64,000 nt of DNA from Ulva prolifera (lineage: Eukaryota > Chlorophyta > Ulvophyceae > Ulvales > Ulvaceae): positions 3,096,022-3,160,021 of the forward strand of contig CM041202.1 in the NCBI GenBank assembly GCA_023078555.1, read 5' to 3'. The position numbers and the translations under genes were made by a program. Positions 34,248 to 45,689 of this stretch are shown here, piece after piece. Under the pieces are notes generated by a model. It did not search any database and was not told the DNA's origin. It saw only the letters and a program-made list of their open reading frames with translations. Each line of letters begins with the position of its first letter. Positions within the stretch are counted from its first letter, which is position 1.

Positions 34248-37074
34248 TCACAGGCATGCCCAGATATAGACAGCCTCAAAGACGGCATAGAACACGAGCA
34301 TCATAGCTGCGGCGGCCCATGAGATGCGCCAGCGGTGCAGCAGCGGCACGAGCACGGCGTGCCGCACCGCCGTCGTGGCCGCAAACCCCAGCGCCACCCA
34401 CGGCACCGCCGACGCATCCCATGCCTCGGCAACCCCCCAGCACGCGACCGCCCTCCGCAGCAGCATCGCCCCTGTCCCCACGGTCATCATGAAAATCGGC
34501 GTGCCGAAACACCCTGCCACCGCACTCGCCGTCTGCCCCGCCGACGCGATGCCCACAATCGCCAGAAAATCCGGTGCCACTTCGACCCACTGATACACCG
34601 TTGCGCTCAACACACCAGCGCTTTGCCGCGCCGCCGCTGCGGCGATTCCCGAGAGCTCGGGCGCAATCTCACCCGGCACAGGCCAGGTGGCTAAAAGGGC
34701 CTCCAACGACTCGTGCAGCAGCCGGCCGTGAATGCGGCCGAGCGCGCGGAAGACGTGGTTGGTCTCTGCTGCGAGGAGGAACATCCACAGCCGGGACATG
34801 CACAGCGTGATGGCGGCGAAGCACACACGACGGTCGCCATCGACCGTGCCGGCCGGCGGGTACACTGTGTAGAGAAGCACGGACGAAAACAGGGAGCAGC
34901 CGGCGCCGTAGAGCACCGTGGTCGCGCTGAGAGGCGCCCCGGGGTAGAACGCGAGCTTCTGCGTCACGAGCACGAACAGCGGGATCGTCACCGGGAGCAG
35001 CGCGGTGAAGAGCGGCGCCAGCGGGTCAGACTCCGCTGTATGGAGCTGCGGCATGAAGCAGCGCGCGATGGTGGCTAGAGGTGGCACGATGCATGCCCAT
35101 GCGTAGCGTGGGGCAGCAGCAAGCGTGGCGAGCGCCGAGGTGGGGGGCGGGGGATCGGCGGGGTGGGGTTCTGCCTCTGGAGGGGGGTCCAGGTGGAACG
35201 ACGGCAGGTCGGCATCAAACCAGGAGGGCCCGTCTACCGGTGTGTGGCAGCTGGGAAAGCGAACGCTGGATAGGCCCGCCGAGGCGACGCTGCTCGGCTG
35301 GCGGGTGTGTCTGGACGAGTGCAGAAACACGCTGGGCTCTGTTGGGACAAAAATCGGCAGCAGGGCGGGGGTGCCGGTCACGTGAGATGGATGCACTGAC
35401 TCGGCGATGGGCCGCGCGCGGTGCGAAGACCTGCGCCAGCGGCTGTCGGTGCCCAGATTCTGTTCAGGGTCAGCAGGCGAAGCGACGTCGGGCAGCTCTC
35501 CGCTGCCAAGCCCCAGCATGCATGACACAGTCGGCGGCGACAACGCCGCGGCAGAGGCCGCGGCCGCCGGTATCTGCGCCGTGCTGCGCGGTGGCGCAAA
35601 GCTGAAGCATTCGCTCGCCGTGCTGCCACCGACCTGGCTTCCGCAGCTGTTGTCGCTTCCACGAAGCTGGCTGATATGTGCAGTGGCGCCACCGCCGTGC
35701 GTTGTGTCGGACGAAACCGGCTGGGGCAGCAAGGCTTGGTCCTGGAGGAACTGCGTCGATGGCCCGACGGCGCCGTCAAAGTCGTGTGCGGCCCCTCGCG
35801 TCTGCGCAGAGCTCTCCCTCGCCAGGGCGGCGCTGAAGGCGTCCTGCGCGTCTGCGAGCGCTTGCAGCGCAGCAGTGTTGAGCGGCGAGGGGGCGCCCTC
35901 AAGAGGCGCCAGGTTTGCGGGGGCTGCGGCTGTGGCTGCCCTGCCGAACCGTGGCGTCGGCTGCGACGCCGCGCTCCCCTCCCTCATGCGTGCCGTCAAC
36001 AGCGTCAGCGACGCCGGCGCGTTGCTGCCGCTGTCTGCGGACGTTGCCTTGAGCGGCGCGCCTGCATCGCCACTTTGCCGCAGACCCCAGGGGGATCCCG
36101 GCGAGCTCGGGCAGCTGGACTCAGAGGGTGAGGTGAACACAGGGGAGCCTGCAAAGCTGCGGGGGGGCCACGTGACCGGCGGGGCGAGGAGCAGGTGCGT
36201 CAGGCTGTCGCAGCGTGCGACGAGGAGCGCGCTGTTCATGCTGTGCTGCGGCGACAGCGCGCGCCGCTTGCAGGACACGAAGAGGAACATGTATGTGAGA
36301 TACAGCGCGAGGAGGAGGACGGCCGGCCAGATTGTCACCTGCATGTATGCATGGCTTAGGGATTGCCAAGGGGTGAGGTGGGTGTGCCTGACGGGGTCTT
36401 GGTTGTCGCCGAGGGCATCGCAGAGAGCGGGCTTTGGTCAAGTGAGGTGAATGTGCGTGCCTGCGCCGGCATGCTGTGTGCCGGTGGCTTGGAGATGAGC
36501 TGATATTTCCAGTGACCCGGGCTGCCCAGCGTGCTTCAGGGGGCAGGAGTCAATCACGACGTGAAGTTGCTGGGTCTTTGGTACAAATCGAATTGACAGA
36601 GTGAATGGCAACGCCAAAACGAGCGTGCTCACTGCCCTTCTCGTGTTGATGGGCAATATTGATTCCGCATCTCGGGACCACGCGCCATGGCCTAGCAGGC
36701 GCGCTGCGCAGGCGTGCTGGGCGCGCTGCCAGCAGTGTCCACGGCGCACACCTTGCCGTACGAGAGCACCAGCGCCGTGAGGAGGAGGGCAGCAGAGTAG
36801 AACGCGACGTCGCGAACGAAGTGCGGCGGGTCGACGGAGGCGCCGCAGCGGCAGTGCGAGCGGCGGCGGCCGGCGGCGGCACTGACAAACGCCACGGCGG
36901 CCAGCGTGGCGTTGGTGGTGAAGACGCTCATCGCAATGGGCATGGCGATTGCGAGTGGCGTGGTTGCCGCAGCGCCGTGGCCCGCCTGCATGCACCCCGA
37001 CGCCTCACCATTCCGCAGTACCATCAGATTGTCTCAATAGTAAATGCACGCCCACCTTGTAGTGGCAGGTCCCA

Positions 37075-37116
<42 letters not shown>

Positions 37117-38689
37117 TTTCCTCGCTTTGTCCTCGCAGCGGGGAGGACTGTTTGACAGCTCACAACGGCGAAGACTGCTCTGTGCGTAAACAGTCCAACA
37201 GCCCTCCACACGTGCTGCGCGCTAGTGCGGTAGGCCTAGGTAACGCCGCTTCGAGACACGGTGATGCAGCTGCGGCCAACACATGCATGGGGGCTACGCG
37301 GACGGACCGTGACCAGCACAGACGACTCCATCAGCAGGCCGCCCGGCGCGGTGTCCGGGGCTGATAGCATCTTGGCGACGTGGGGGATGCCGTTGGCGAG
37401 GGAGAGGAGGGTGGCGCCGGCGGTGTCCTCCGAGAGGCCGGCGAGTGTGACGGCCTCGGCAAGCGCCGGCCGGAAGAACCGGGCCGCGACGACCGCCAGC
37501 ATCAGCATCATCCCGGCCGCCCACAGCAGCAGAAGGGCCTGGCTCGGAATCGACCTGCGCGCCACTAACACTGGGTGCTGATTTGGAAGACACATATGCA
37601 TGCGCGTGGGGCGCCCAGCTTGTGTGCTGCGCAGCACGTACCTTCGCCGGTGCGTGCGATGCGGGAGGTGTACAGGTCGTGGGTATGCTCTTGTCCAATG
37701 ACTGGGTGGTATGATCGCACGCCGATATCGATACAGCATGATGTGCTGGCTTCATGCACTGTGTTGAGTGCAGTGCGTGTGCACTGTACTGAACACAGTG
37801 TTGCACCTTGCACCTTGCAATTGCATGGGGCCCTTCAGCAGCTACGCTGTGCCGGGTGCTGGGGGCCTACAGCTGTGGCAGGGAGTGGTGGCCACGTCGC
37901 AGAACAACGTTGGCCAATCACATGCAGCGATGGGTACGAAATGTCAAAGATTTGAGCGCAGCTGCCACGCGCGCGCGCAGGCCTGACGTCATGACGCGTC
38001 AGATGAGTGATCGCATGCGCTCACGAGTCGAGTCGAACTCGAGTAATTCGATCACGCCTTGATCGCAACCGCGCGGCGCAATGCGAGAGTGTTCCGATCG
38101 TGAAGGCCATGTCGACCTTGCGGAAGCGAGGGCCGTCAACTGCTCGGGGAGGAGAGTGCAAGTAGTCGTATGTGCCCGTGTCCTACCGAAAGTCTGCAGC
38201 GGGTGGTTAATTGCCGCTCGGCAGCGCCTGTGCCACTTCAGGCCACGCCATCGCTTGCGACATCGTGACGGTACCGGTGCAAGCTGTGGTTCCGGTTTTC
38301 GAAGATCTGTTCAGCCTGGCGAGCACCGGCACACAAACGCGCACGGAATGAGCCTCGGGATCATACCAGCCTGCCATCCAGCAGTAGTGAATTTGCAGGT
38401 ACTGGACAAGCGCCGAGTCCTCGTGGCATACTGGCTGTTGCACGTAGAGGCAAGCGTCCCCGGAAACAGCCCACGGCATACACGAGCCTGCCGTGTCCGC
38501 ATTCCACACATATTCTGCAATGTGGTGATGAGTTGCGGCGATTTGCATCGCCTCAGGCTGTCTAGTCCGGCTTACATTGGCATTGCGGAGCGCCAGTACT
38601 GTCACTATAGTGACACAAGCGTGTCCTGGAAACACACTGCAGAAGGCCCTAACAAAGGTAAAAAACGAGCGTGGCTCAGAGCGTAACAT
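34248..38689 (-). CDS. Cation/calcium exchanger (CCX/NCKX-like), four exons
   Basis: Exons are 38367-38689, 37308-37554, 36752-36985 and 34248-36338, with phases 2, 0 and 0 and acceptors CGCAG, ATGCAG and ATGCAG. The product is about 964 aa. Residues 75-105 carry the CCX N-terminal Cys region ending ALVQYLQIHYC. The alpha-1 repeat follows (FFRPALAEAVTLAGLSEDTAGATLLSLANGIPHV). Exon 3 gives the PHFVRDVAFYSAALLLTALVLSYGK helix pair typical of the family. A long, low-complexity loop of about 380 residues separates it from the C-terminal helix cluster with the alpha-2 repeat (APDFLAIVGIASAGQTASAVAGCFGTPIF). The family exchanges Ca2+ for Na+, K+ or H+ across membranes. The key Asp of alpha-1 (normally NGAPDV) is His here, so transport activity is uncertain. 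The start is the first ATG in frame. Confidence 0.82.
37076..37116. repeat. C homopolymer, 41 bases
   Basis: An uninterrupted C run, the longest in the window, inside the intron between CCX exons 2 and 3. The pre-mRNA carries it as a G run. Confidence 0.9.
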
Positions 38690-39333
38690 GCTAGGACCTT
38701 TAGAAGGCGGGAAAACCTGTGTGCTTCGCGTGTTCCCGGAGGAATTGTCGCGGCAACGGTCAGTTGCTCCGCCCGCGCCATCTGCTTCATCGAACTGTTA
38801 AACTCGCGTTGTCCTCGCGAGGCCTCGACCGTCTTACATCGAAGCTTCGCGAAGCAGCGCACGTTACATTGATATCAGCGAAAACCCGATGACGCGATGT
38901 ACAAGTTCGTCTCAATCCAAGTGCACGCGTGTCTGGTTTGGCAGTGCTGACAACGAGTCAACACTTCATTCGCAGCCACCATGCATGGCCATGTTGCACC
39001 ATGGCAATTCCAAGCGGCAACATTCCGTTCCGATATCCGGAGTTTTCGATATCGTAATGAATTCAGATCGACGTTCCCGGCGGTTGATTCTAAAGTACGG
39101 AACAGATCCCGTAGCGCTGCATCAACGCGCACATACATCAACGGATCGTTGACCATAGGCTGCTGGGCCCAACATTACATACATCGTTTCAAATCATGTG
39201 TTCAAACTTCCAAGGACGACGCCAGCTTGGCCAGCTTGGGCGCGGATCCGTATGCATGCAGCGACGTGAACATGCGGTTATTATGTGGTTATGTGGTGTA
39301 ACAATCTGGGCGGTCCATCTATCTCGAGATGAG

Positions 39334-39356
39334 CCCCCCCCCCCCCCCCCCCCCCC
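39334..39356. repeat. C homopolymer, 23 bases
   Basis: A pure C run in the 3' flank of the first amino acid transporter, about 135 bases beyond its stop codon. It is a G run in the transcript orientation. Confidence 0.9.
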
Positions 39357-39491
39357 TCCCTCTTTCTCTTGTCTCGGCATTTGCATTCTCCCCCTTCCCT
39401 CTTGTCTCTATGAAGTGACAAGTCCAGCACGAACGCCCGCCGCTCTCATGAGAGCAGATGCGCGCACGCCAGGCCTGGAGCGTCGACGTCG

Positions 39492-42400
39492 TCACAGGCC
39501 ACCCTTGTGGCGCTCTATGGGAATGGGCCGCATCCCCTCTCGCGACTCACCATCTTGCTCCGTACCACCCCCACGCCCGTCCTCCGGATCCGCTGCAGCA
39601 TGCACGCCATACACAGCATACACGACAACAGCGAGGGCCGTCCAGAGTGCGAGGGCGGCGTGTGCGGCGGGGCCGAGGCTGACGAGGAGGAACACGTCCG
39701 CGAGGATGGCGGCGGCGGGGGCGAGGGGGCTGCCTGGTATCTGGAAGTGCGCCGCCCGCCACACCACCCGCCGCCGCTGCAGCGCCACCACAGACGCCAC
39801 CCACAGCCCTGCATCCATCGCCACATCAGCTTCGACATCATTCACCGCGGCTCCTGCCCATGCATGCTCTGATGATTTACTGGACGGCCGTGCCCTGTGC
39901 TATGACTTCAATTTGCTCGCTAGGGGCGGCACGCAGATGAAACATGCATGAGTTCAGGGTGTGCTGCACCGAGGAATGCTATGGCGAGCCAGGTGGGCGC
40001 TTCCGCCGAGTATGCCACCGACGCCCCGGCTGCGGCGGCCACGAGGCCGGCGAGGTGTGCGGCCAGGCCGCGGGTGGCGGCGGGGTCGGCGGCAGGGGCG
40101 GCGTAGCGGCGCCAGAGGGCGGCGGCGGCGACGAGGAGGAAGCAGGCGAGGATGCCGGCGGACACGAGGTCGGCGAGGGCCTCGAGGTCCACTACCGCCG
40201 CGCACACGCCGCTCGTGACCACCGCCAGCGCCGTCGCCACCACCGGAGTCTGCGTCCGCTCATCCACGCGGCCCTGCATGGCGCCGTGACCGCTTCACCT
40301 GCTACAGCATACCATGGGACAGGCCAACCAAAGCAGGGAGTCTCCATTAGCACAGCATGCTCTCTGTGTGTGCCACGTCGCAAGTGCACTGTATACTGCA
40401 CTGTATGCTCCTCATGCACCTTGTTGTGAACTTTTGGAGGGGGGAGGCGCACGCAGATCTCAGGCACGAGGCGCGCACGGCCGAGCGCCATCCACAGGCG
40501 GACCTGCCCGAACAGGGATACAAGCAGGCAGGTCACGATGCCGAGGAGGGCCCCGAAGGACACGAGGCGGCCCGCCCACGGCATGCCGACGGCCGCGTAG
40601 GCCGCCGCAAACGGCGCGTCGACGTCGATCTCCTGCCACGGCACCATGCCGACGATGGTGGCGCACATCGCCGCGTAGATGGCGGCGCAGATGAGCAGCG
40701 AGCCGACGATTCCGGCAGGCAGCGCGGCAGCCGGGTCGACCGTCTCCTCTGCCGCGGAGGCCACACAGTCGAAGCCGAGGAACGAGAAGAACACCTGCGC
40801 CCTGTCAGTGTTGGGGCATCCGGCCCAATCACATCGTATAACTCATATCCTTACATCTGCTTTCTGGACGGTGGCCCGACAAACACGGGAAGGAGACCCA
40901 GTTTTATGCCACATGTGGCGCATCGATCAGGTGAATACAGCGGGGACACAAGGCGCAGTCAGGTCTGCAGCTGGTCTGCCGATCTGCAGGCCCAGCCAAC
41001 AGGCATGCGCTCCACTGCATGCAGCTATGGCCTCTGGCCACACCCAGACTGCGCCGCGTTGCACGGCCGGGCCGCCAGCTGCGTGCCGCGCACCAGGGGT
41101 GCATTGCACATGTGCATATGTGTTGCACGGACAAAGTCAAAGAGGCCGATAGCACCGCCAGGGCAACGCACAAGCACACCAAAGCCACCAATCATCGTGT
41201 ATATGTGCATCAAGCTGTGGGGAGGGGGGGGTGTTTGTTCCGCCCGGCAGGCTGTCGCTGGGCGGTAGTGAACATCGAGGCTGCTGCGTAGAGAGCCGCC
41301 CGGCCACTTCAAGCCTCAGCTCGCCGCAAGTGCATGGAAACGGCGTGCATGGCGGACACAACAGCGCCATGCGGGCAGCGGGGCAGCCAGGGTGACACTG
41401 TGCCCAGCTGTGACCCCCGGCAACGCTCATCGATCAATGCCCCTTGTTCCGGGTGATCTGTCGATTCATAGTCTGTTGATACTTACTCAAGTTCCGGGTG
41501 ATCTGTCGATCACCCTTGATCCAATGATTGCACAACAGGGCCCCCGAGCGTGCGGGCCTCCACAATCTCATGCATGCATACACGGACCGTGAATCGCGCG
41601 GCCAAGCGCCGCACCTTGGACGCGCCCGCGACGGTGCCGCGCAGGCCCCGCGGCATGAACGGCACAAAGTGCGCCGGCCGGAAGTGCGGCAGCCCCGTCG
41701 CAATCACAAACACGATCACCAGCAGGTTTGCGACGTTGACGACGGTGTTGAACACCGCGCTGCCGCGGGTGCCGGCCGCAAGCACGGCGGCGAGGGCGGC
41801 AATTGCGGCCAGCGCGGGCAGGTCGAGGTGCAGTGCGATCGGCGCGGGCAGCGCCACACGCAGCGCGGCGGCGTCCCCTGCAAGCAGCGCGCCCGCATAC
41901 GACGTGAAGCCGCGGGCTGTGGCGGCTGTGCCCAGGGTGTACTCGAGCAGCAGGCTCGTCGCGCAGATCCTGCACCCCATGCCGAACGATCGGGTGCGCA
42001 TGGGCATGTGGGGTGCGGTGGGGAATGCTGGCGGCAGTTCGCATCACGTGTGCTCCTATGCATGTCGAACCTGATGGCTCTGTCGTCCAGGGAGGAGCGT
42101 GGTGCACTGTGTGAGGGGCAGCGGCTCGACTACTGAACGGCAGGACAGCAGGGGTGCTGGTGCAGGGAGCCTTACCGAGGAAACGGCCAACAGTGGCCGC
42201 CACATCCGGGTGGGGGGAAGAGCATGAAGTTCACAGGGACAAGGCCACTTGGAGTTACAGTACAGAATCGCATGGCCATATAGACTGCTGTGGTGTACTG
42301 TGCCTCTGGGCTGGTTTGTTCCAAGTCGCTCTCAAGGGGCGCTGGACACCAGCGTTTTCCGCCCGAGCGCCATGGTCCGGTATCTTGTGCCACCCACCAG

Positions 42401-43337
42401 GCCAACATCACACAGATGCACACGGCACATGCATGCAGGGAAATTCCGTGCCGTGCGGTCGTTGTGTGTGCACCATCGGCAGCGCACTTCTTTCGGGGGA
42501 ACAGCCGTCCCAGGGACAGGCGGCTGTCATCGTAGCACAACAGGTGGATGATATCAGCTGCCTGTTGCATGCAGGGCCTGACCGGCACCCGCGGAAATGC
42601 ACATCTTGTAGGAAAGGAGCCGTGCCGCTGATTTGAATCGTGTTTCGGTGATCACAAGGCAGTGCTAGGGGGCATGATACATATTAGCAAGGACGAATGT
42701 TGTTTGCGTGTTGTTGCAGTCGGCTGTTGTCACAAACAATCTCTGGCCGTGGTGTGGCAGCCAGGGCAAGAGCAACAGGCAAGCGGCACGCCTTACCATC
42801 CAAGGAACTCCCCAAGCACAGCGTCGACATAGACGAAGGCGCCCCCTGCGACTGGCATGTCGACGGCAAACTCTGTGTAGCAGAGGGCTGACAGGATGGC
42901 GGCGATGGAGGCGAGGACATAGGAGAGCACCACCGCCGGCCTGCACACACCTGGATACAATACAAACTGCTCTTCACATGTAAAGACAGGTTCGTGGGGC
43001 CGTGCAGTTTCGTGGATGAGGACATGGTGCACATACAAGCTGCCCTCTCCTTGCCTCAGGAAAACGTGATATTGAGCATCCACTGCTGCCAGCACGAGCA
43101 TGAGACGACTTCAACATACCCTGCATCTTCCTTCGCGGCTGTCCCCGTGAGCACGAACACTCCGGCCCCGATGATGCCTCCTATACCTAGGAACACTAAG
43201 TCTACAGAGGTCAGGGACTTCTGGAGATCGCGGGTATGCGTGGCCGTGGCCCTACTTGCGTCTATACGCTTGGGCTTGAATGCTCTTGAGCGGAACCTTT
43301 CGATGACCTGGGCAAGTGATGCGCTGTCGGAGAACAT
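39492..43337 (-). CDS. Cationic amino acid transporter (CAT family, APC superfamily), copy 1
   Basis: Exons are 43120-43337, 42797-42940, 41615-41969, 40453-40794, 39970-40273 and 39492-39808. Phases close throughout, donors are GTATGT, GTAAGG, GTGCGG, GTGCGC and GTGCAG, and the product is about 559 aa. The N terminus AFKPKR precedes the CAT signature LTSVDLVFLGIGGIIGAG and FVLTGTAAKEDAGPAVVLSY. ALCYTEFAVDMPVAGGAFVYV is the next helix. Later helices include FNTVVNVANLLVIVFVIATG, VFFSFLGFDCVASAAEETVD and the C-terminal QIPGSPLAPAAAILADVFLL. About 14 membrane helices are expected. CAT proteins import arginine, lysine and other amino acids at the plasma or vacuolar membrane; the substrate here is inferred from the family. 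The exon 4 donor was placed at GAGATCTGC/GTGCGC because this restores the family spacing LVPEIC-GRVDERTQTPV. A tandem paralogue lies at 53.3-56.6 kb. Confidence 0.9.
41117..41163 (+). repeat. MITE-like terminus, copy 4
   Basis: It reads TATGTGTTGCACGGACAAAG, then AAAGAGGCCGATAGCACCGCC. It lies in intron 3 of transporter copy 1 and is absent from the matching intron of copy 2, so it was probably inserted after the duplication. Confidence 0.6.
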
Positions 43338-44558
43338 CGTCCTGCCTGCGTTTTCAGGCCGGCCTATGTAATGCTGGCAGACAATCCGTCCTCTCCGCTA
43401 TGCATACGGATCCATTCTTACTCAGACATTATTCTGTAGGAACTCCAGCAGGCTGCGCTGTTGCACTACGCGCGACCTGAGCGACGAAGACATTCAGGCA
43501 CACACATACACTCCTGCACGCTTGAAAGACTTGCTAGGGACAATCCATGGATCTGTAAAACTCAAACGCCGCGTATTACATACACACATCTCTGACATAG
43601 AACAGCTTCGACGAACGGAACACGGTGCTACGTCGTTGCGAACTTAAGGGCGCATGCCCAGGTGTGAACGCGACAGTTCTCTATCAGCTTTCACACATTG
43701 TTCAACACCCACGCAGCACAGTGTAGCCCGTGCAAGTGCTGCACCGCGGACTCGCGGGATGACGTTGCAGCGAATTCTGCTTCCGGTCACTGCATCACCA
43801 GCTCCGTCGATCATCGGTGGCTCAATGAGTCTGTGGCGCGGGATATATGGGTGACGGTCAACATGGACACATTCCAGGTGGCATCTACGAGGGCCGTGTT
43901 TTCTCCGTGATAGATAAGACCAGGATTTCGAAGATTCCGGCAGCAGTGCTCCCTGGCTGGTGAATCAGGACGTATTGACACATCACCATGGGTAGCACTG
44001 AAGGAAAAGGGGACCTGGTGTATACGCCTTGTGCACTCCTGGCCACAACACCACATCGCGGGACCGTCGGCACTCGAAATAGATGTTATCTGCTTCAAAA
44101 TGCCAGCAAGCGCAGGAAGATCATGCAGCAATTGCGAGATGCATTGCCATGGGCCGCGGTGGCGGGTCGGGCTGTATGAAGGACAGCTGGGAAACAATAG
44201 TTATGTCCTCGTCGAGTCGTTGGGCCTTCTCGGCGCATAGGTCATCTGGTAGATGGTTTGCGAGTGGTGCAAGCAACACCGAAATTTGGTAGAATGGATA
44301 TGTATATCCGATCAACTACGTTTGAGGTGCCCTATGATGCTGTACTGGCGGAGCCGGGGGTATGCTGGTTCAGGGACGCTGTCCCGACGAATCCAAAGAC
44401 AGGCCCGCGAGTGGTAGCCAAAACGCACGGAGAAGACGAAATTCTGGCTGCAATCCACCGTGACAGGCCCAGCATCGGTCTTTTATGCCCAATGTACGGA
44501 GCGTCACTTCCATGTTCCGTAGACTAGTGCCAGACCGTACCAGCCGCGATCTTCTTCC
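43338..44558. other. Interval with coding-like but unassigned minus-strand sequence
   Basis: Two overlapping minus-strand frames look protein-like. One at about 44175-44315 reads LPDDLCAEKAQRLDEDITIV. The other at about 44010-44150 reads CISQLLHDLPALAGILKQIT. They could be adjacent exons or one exon with a frame change. No start, stop or family could be fixed. The upstream promoter of transporter copy 1 should lie at the left edge. Confidence 0.3.
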
Positions 44559-45272
44559 TTGCCATCATATGGCCACCTTGTCGTGTACATCGTTGATGTA
44601 TGCAGGCCTGTGACCCGCTCCACACCCAAGATTCGAAATAGGAGACAATTAGGAATAGATGCCAGTGACAGCCGTGAGGACGTATACATGCAATGCATTC
44701 CACGAGACAAATATCGAACTTTCGGAGTGTATGAGGATGATCATGACGAAGCATGTCTAGTAGTGTCCATCCACAAGTCTGTGTTCACATCAACTGTGAA
44801 GCCAGGCAGAGCCGCTGCAGCCGACGGTGCCAGCTCAGACGAACAAGAAAACATTCAGCACGACTTTGATGACACGGAATCGCATTTGAGCATCTTAGAC
44901 AAAGCACATGAATCGGAGGACTGGATCCGATTCCTGCTTTACACCAACGATCTGGTGATCTCGGAGAGCAAGGCTACGACGGAGACGGGCCAGTGGTGCC
45001 TTCTAGACGAGGGCTCTGGCCACTTCCTGGAAGCCTCACTGTCTCCAAATCTCCAGAACATTCAAGTCTACTTGACGAGATCGGTGTGCGCTCCCATAAA
45101 CACTGCGAGGGTGTGTCAGCCTGCCTGCCTGTGCTACACAGAGTGCCGACACGTATCCTCCACTTTGGTTGAGCCTGTAAAGAGCACCCAGCACTGTGAA
45201 AAGCCCGTCTCACCGGCTGGATCCGCATTTGCCACAATGACGTGTTGTATCGTGGAGCAGCGACGTCAGTAG
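44559..45272 (+). CDS. Hypothetical acidic protein, possible upstream part of the next gene
   Basis: A 237-codon open frame reads through without interruption. Its middle is acidic (SSDEQENIQHDFDDTESHLS) and is followed by SEDWIRFLLYTNDLVIS and GQWCLLDEGSGHFLEASLS. The last stretch loosely resembles FEWLRIFMEEEPAS and LLCGPARQPLLAAVHHD in the gene that follows, which suggests a repeated domain or a shared gene. Whether it is single-exon, or exons of the 45.69-47.53 kb gene, cannot be decided here. No family is recognised. Confidence 0.35.
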   Translation: MPSYGHLVVYIVDVCRPVTRSTPKIRNRRQLGIDASDSREDVYMQCIPRDKYRTFGVYEDDHDEACLVVSIHKSVFTSTVKPGRAAAADGASSDEQENIQHDFDDTESHLSILDKAHESEDWIRFLLYTNDLVISESKATTETGQWCLLDEGSGHFLEASLSPNLQNIQVYLTRSVCAPINTARVCQPACLCYTECRHVSSTLVEPVKSTQHCEKPVSPAGSAFATMTCCIVEQRRQ

Positions 45273-45689
45273 TGGTTTGTCACTTACTGCTGGTACTGGC
45301 TGCGTAACATTGCAGGAACGCCTTGTCTGGCAGTGTGAAATCAACACGGCCAGCGACCCACCGACGGTTCCATGCAAATGTGGCGGGCGGTTCCTGTCAG
45401 AAATCACAAACGAGCGCCACAACACCACAGTCATGCCCCCACATCTTTTCATGCTTCCCGTATGGACCCCGCCATTCCCGTGACCCTATGCTCAGGCCCA
45501 TCAAACGAGCACACTCCCACATCCCTGGGGATTACAATCTACGCAACCCCGGGAACACACAAACGCATCCCTGCAATGCCCCATTAATCTGCACTCCAAG
45601 CGTCTGAGAGCGTTGACTGCTCGTTGCTTACGTGGCGAGGAGCATAGCAGCGAGGGCCATATACGATCATGCGTCGACGAGCGGTGCAG

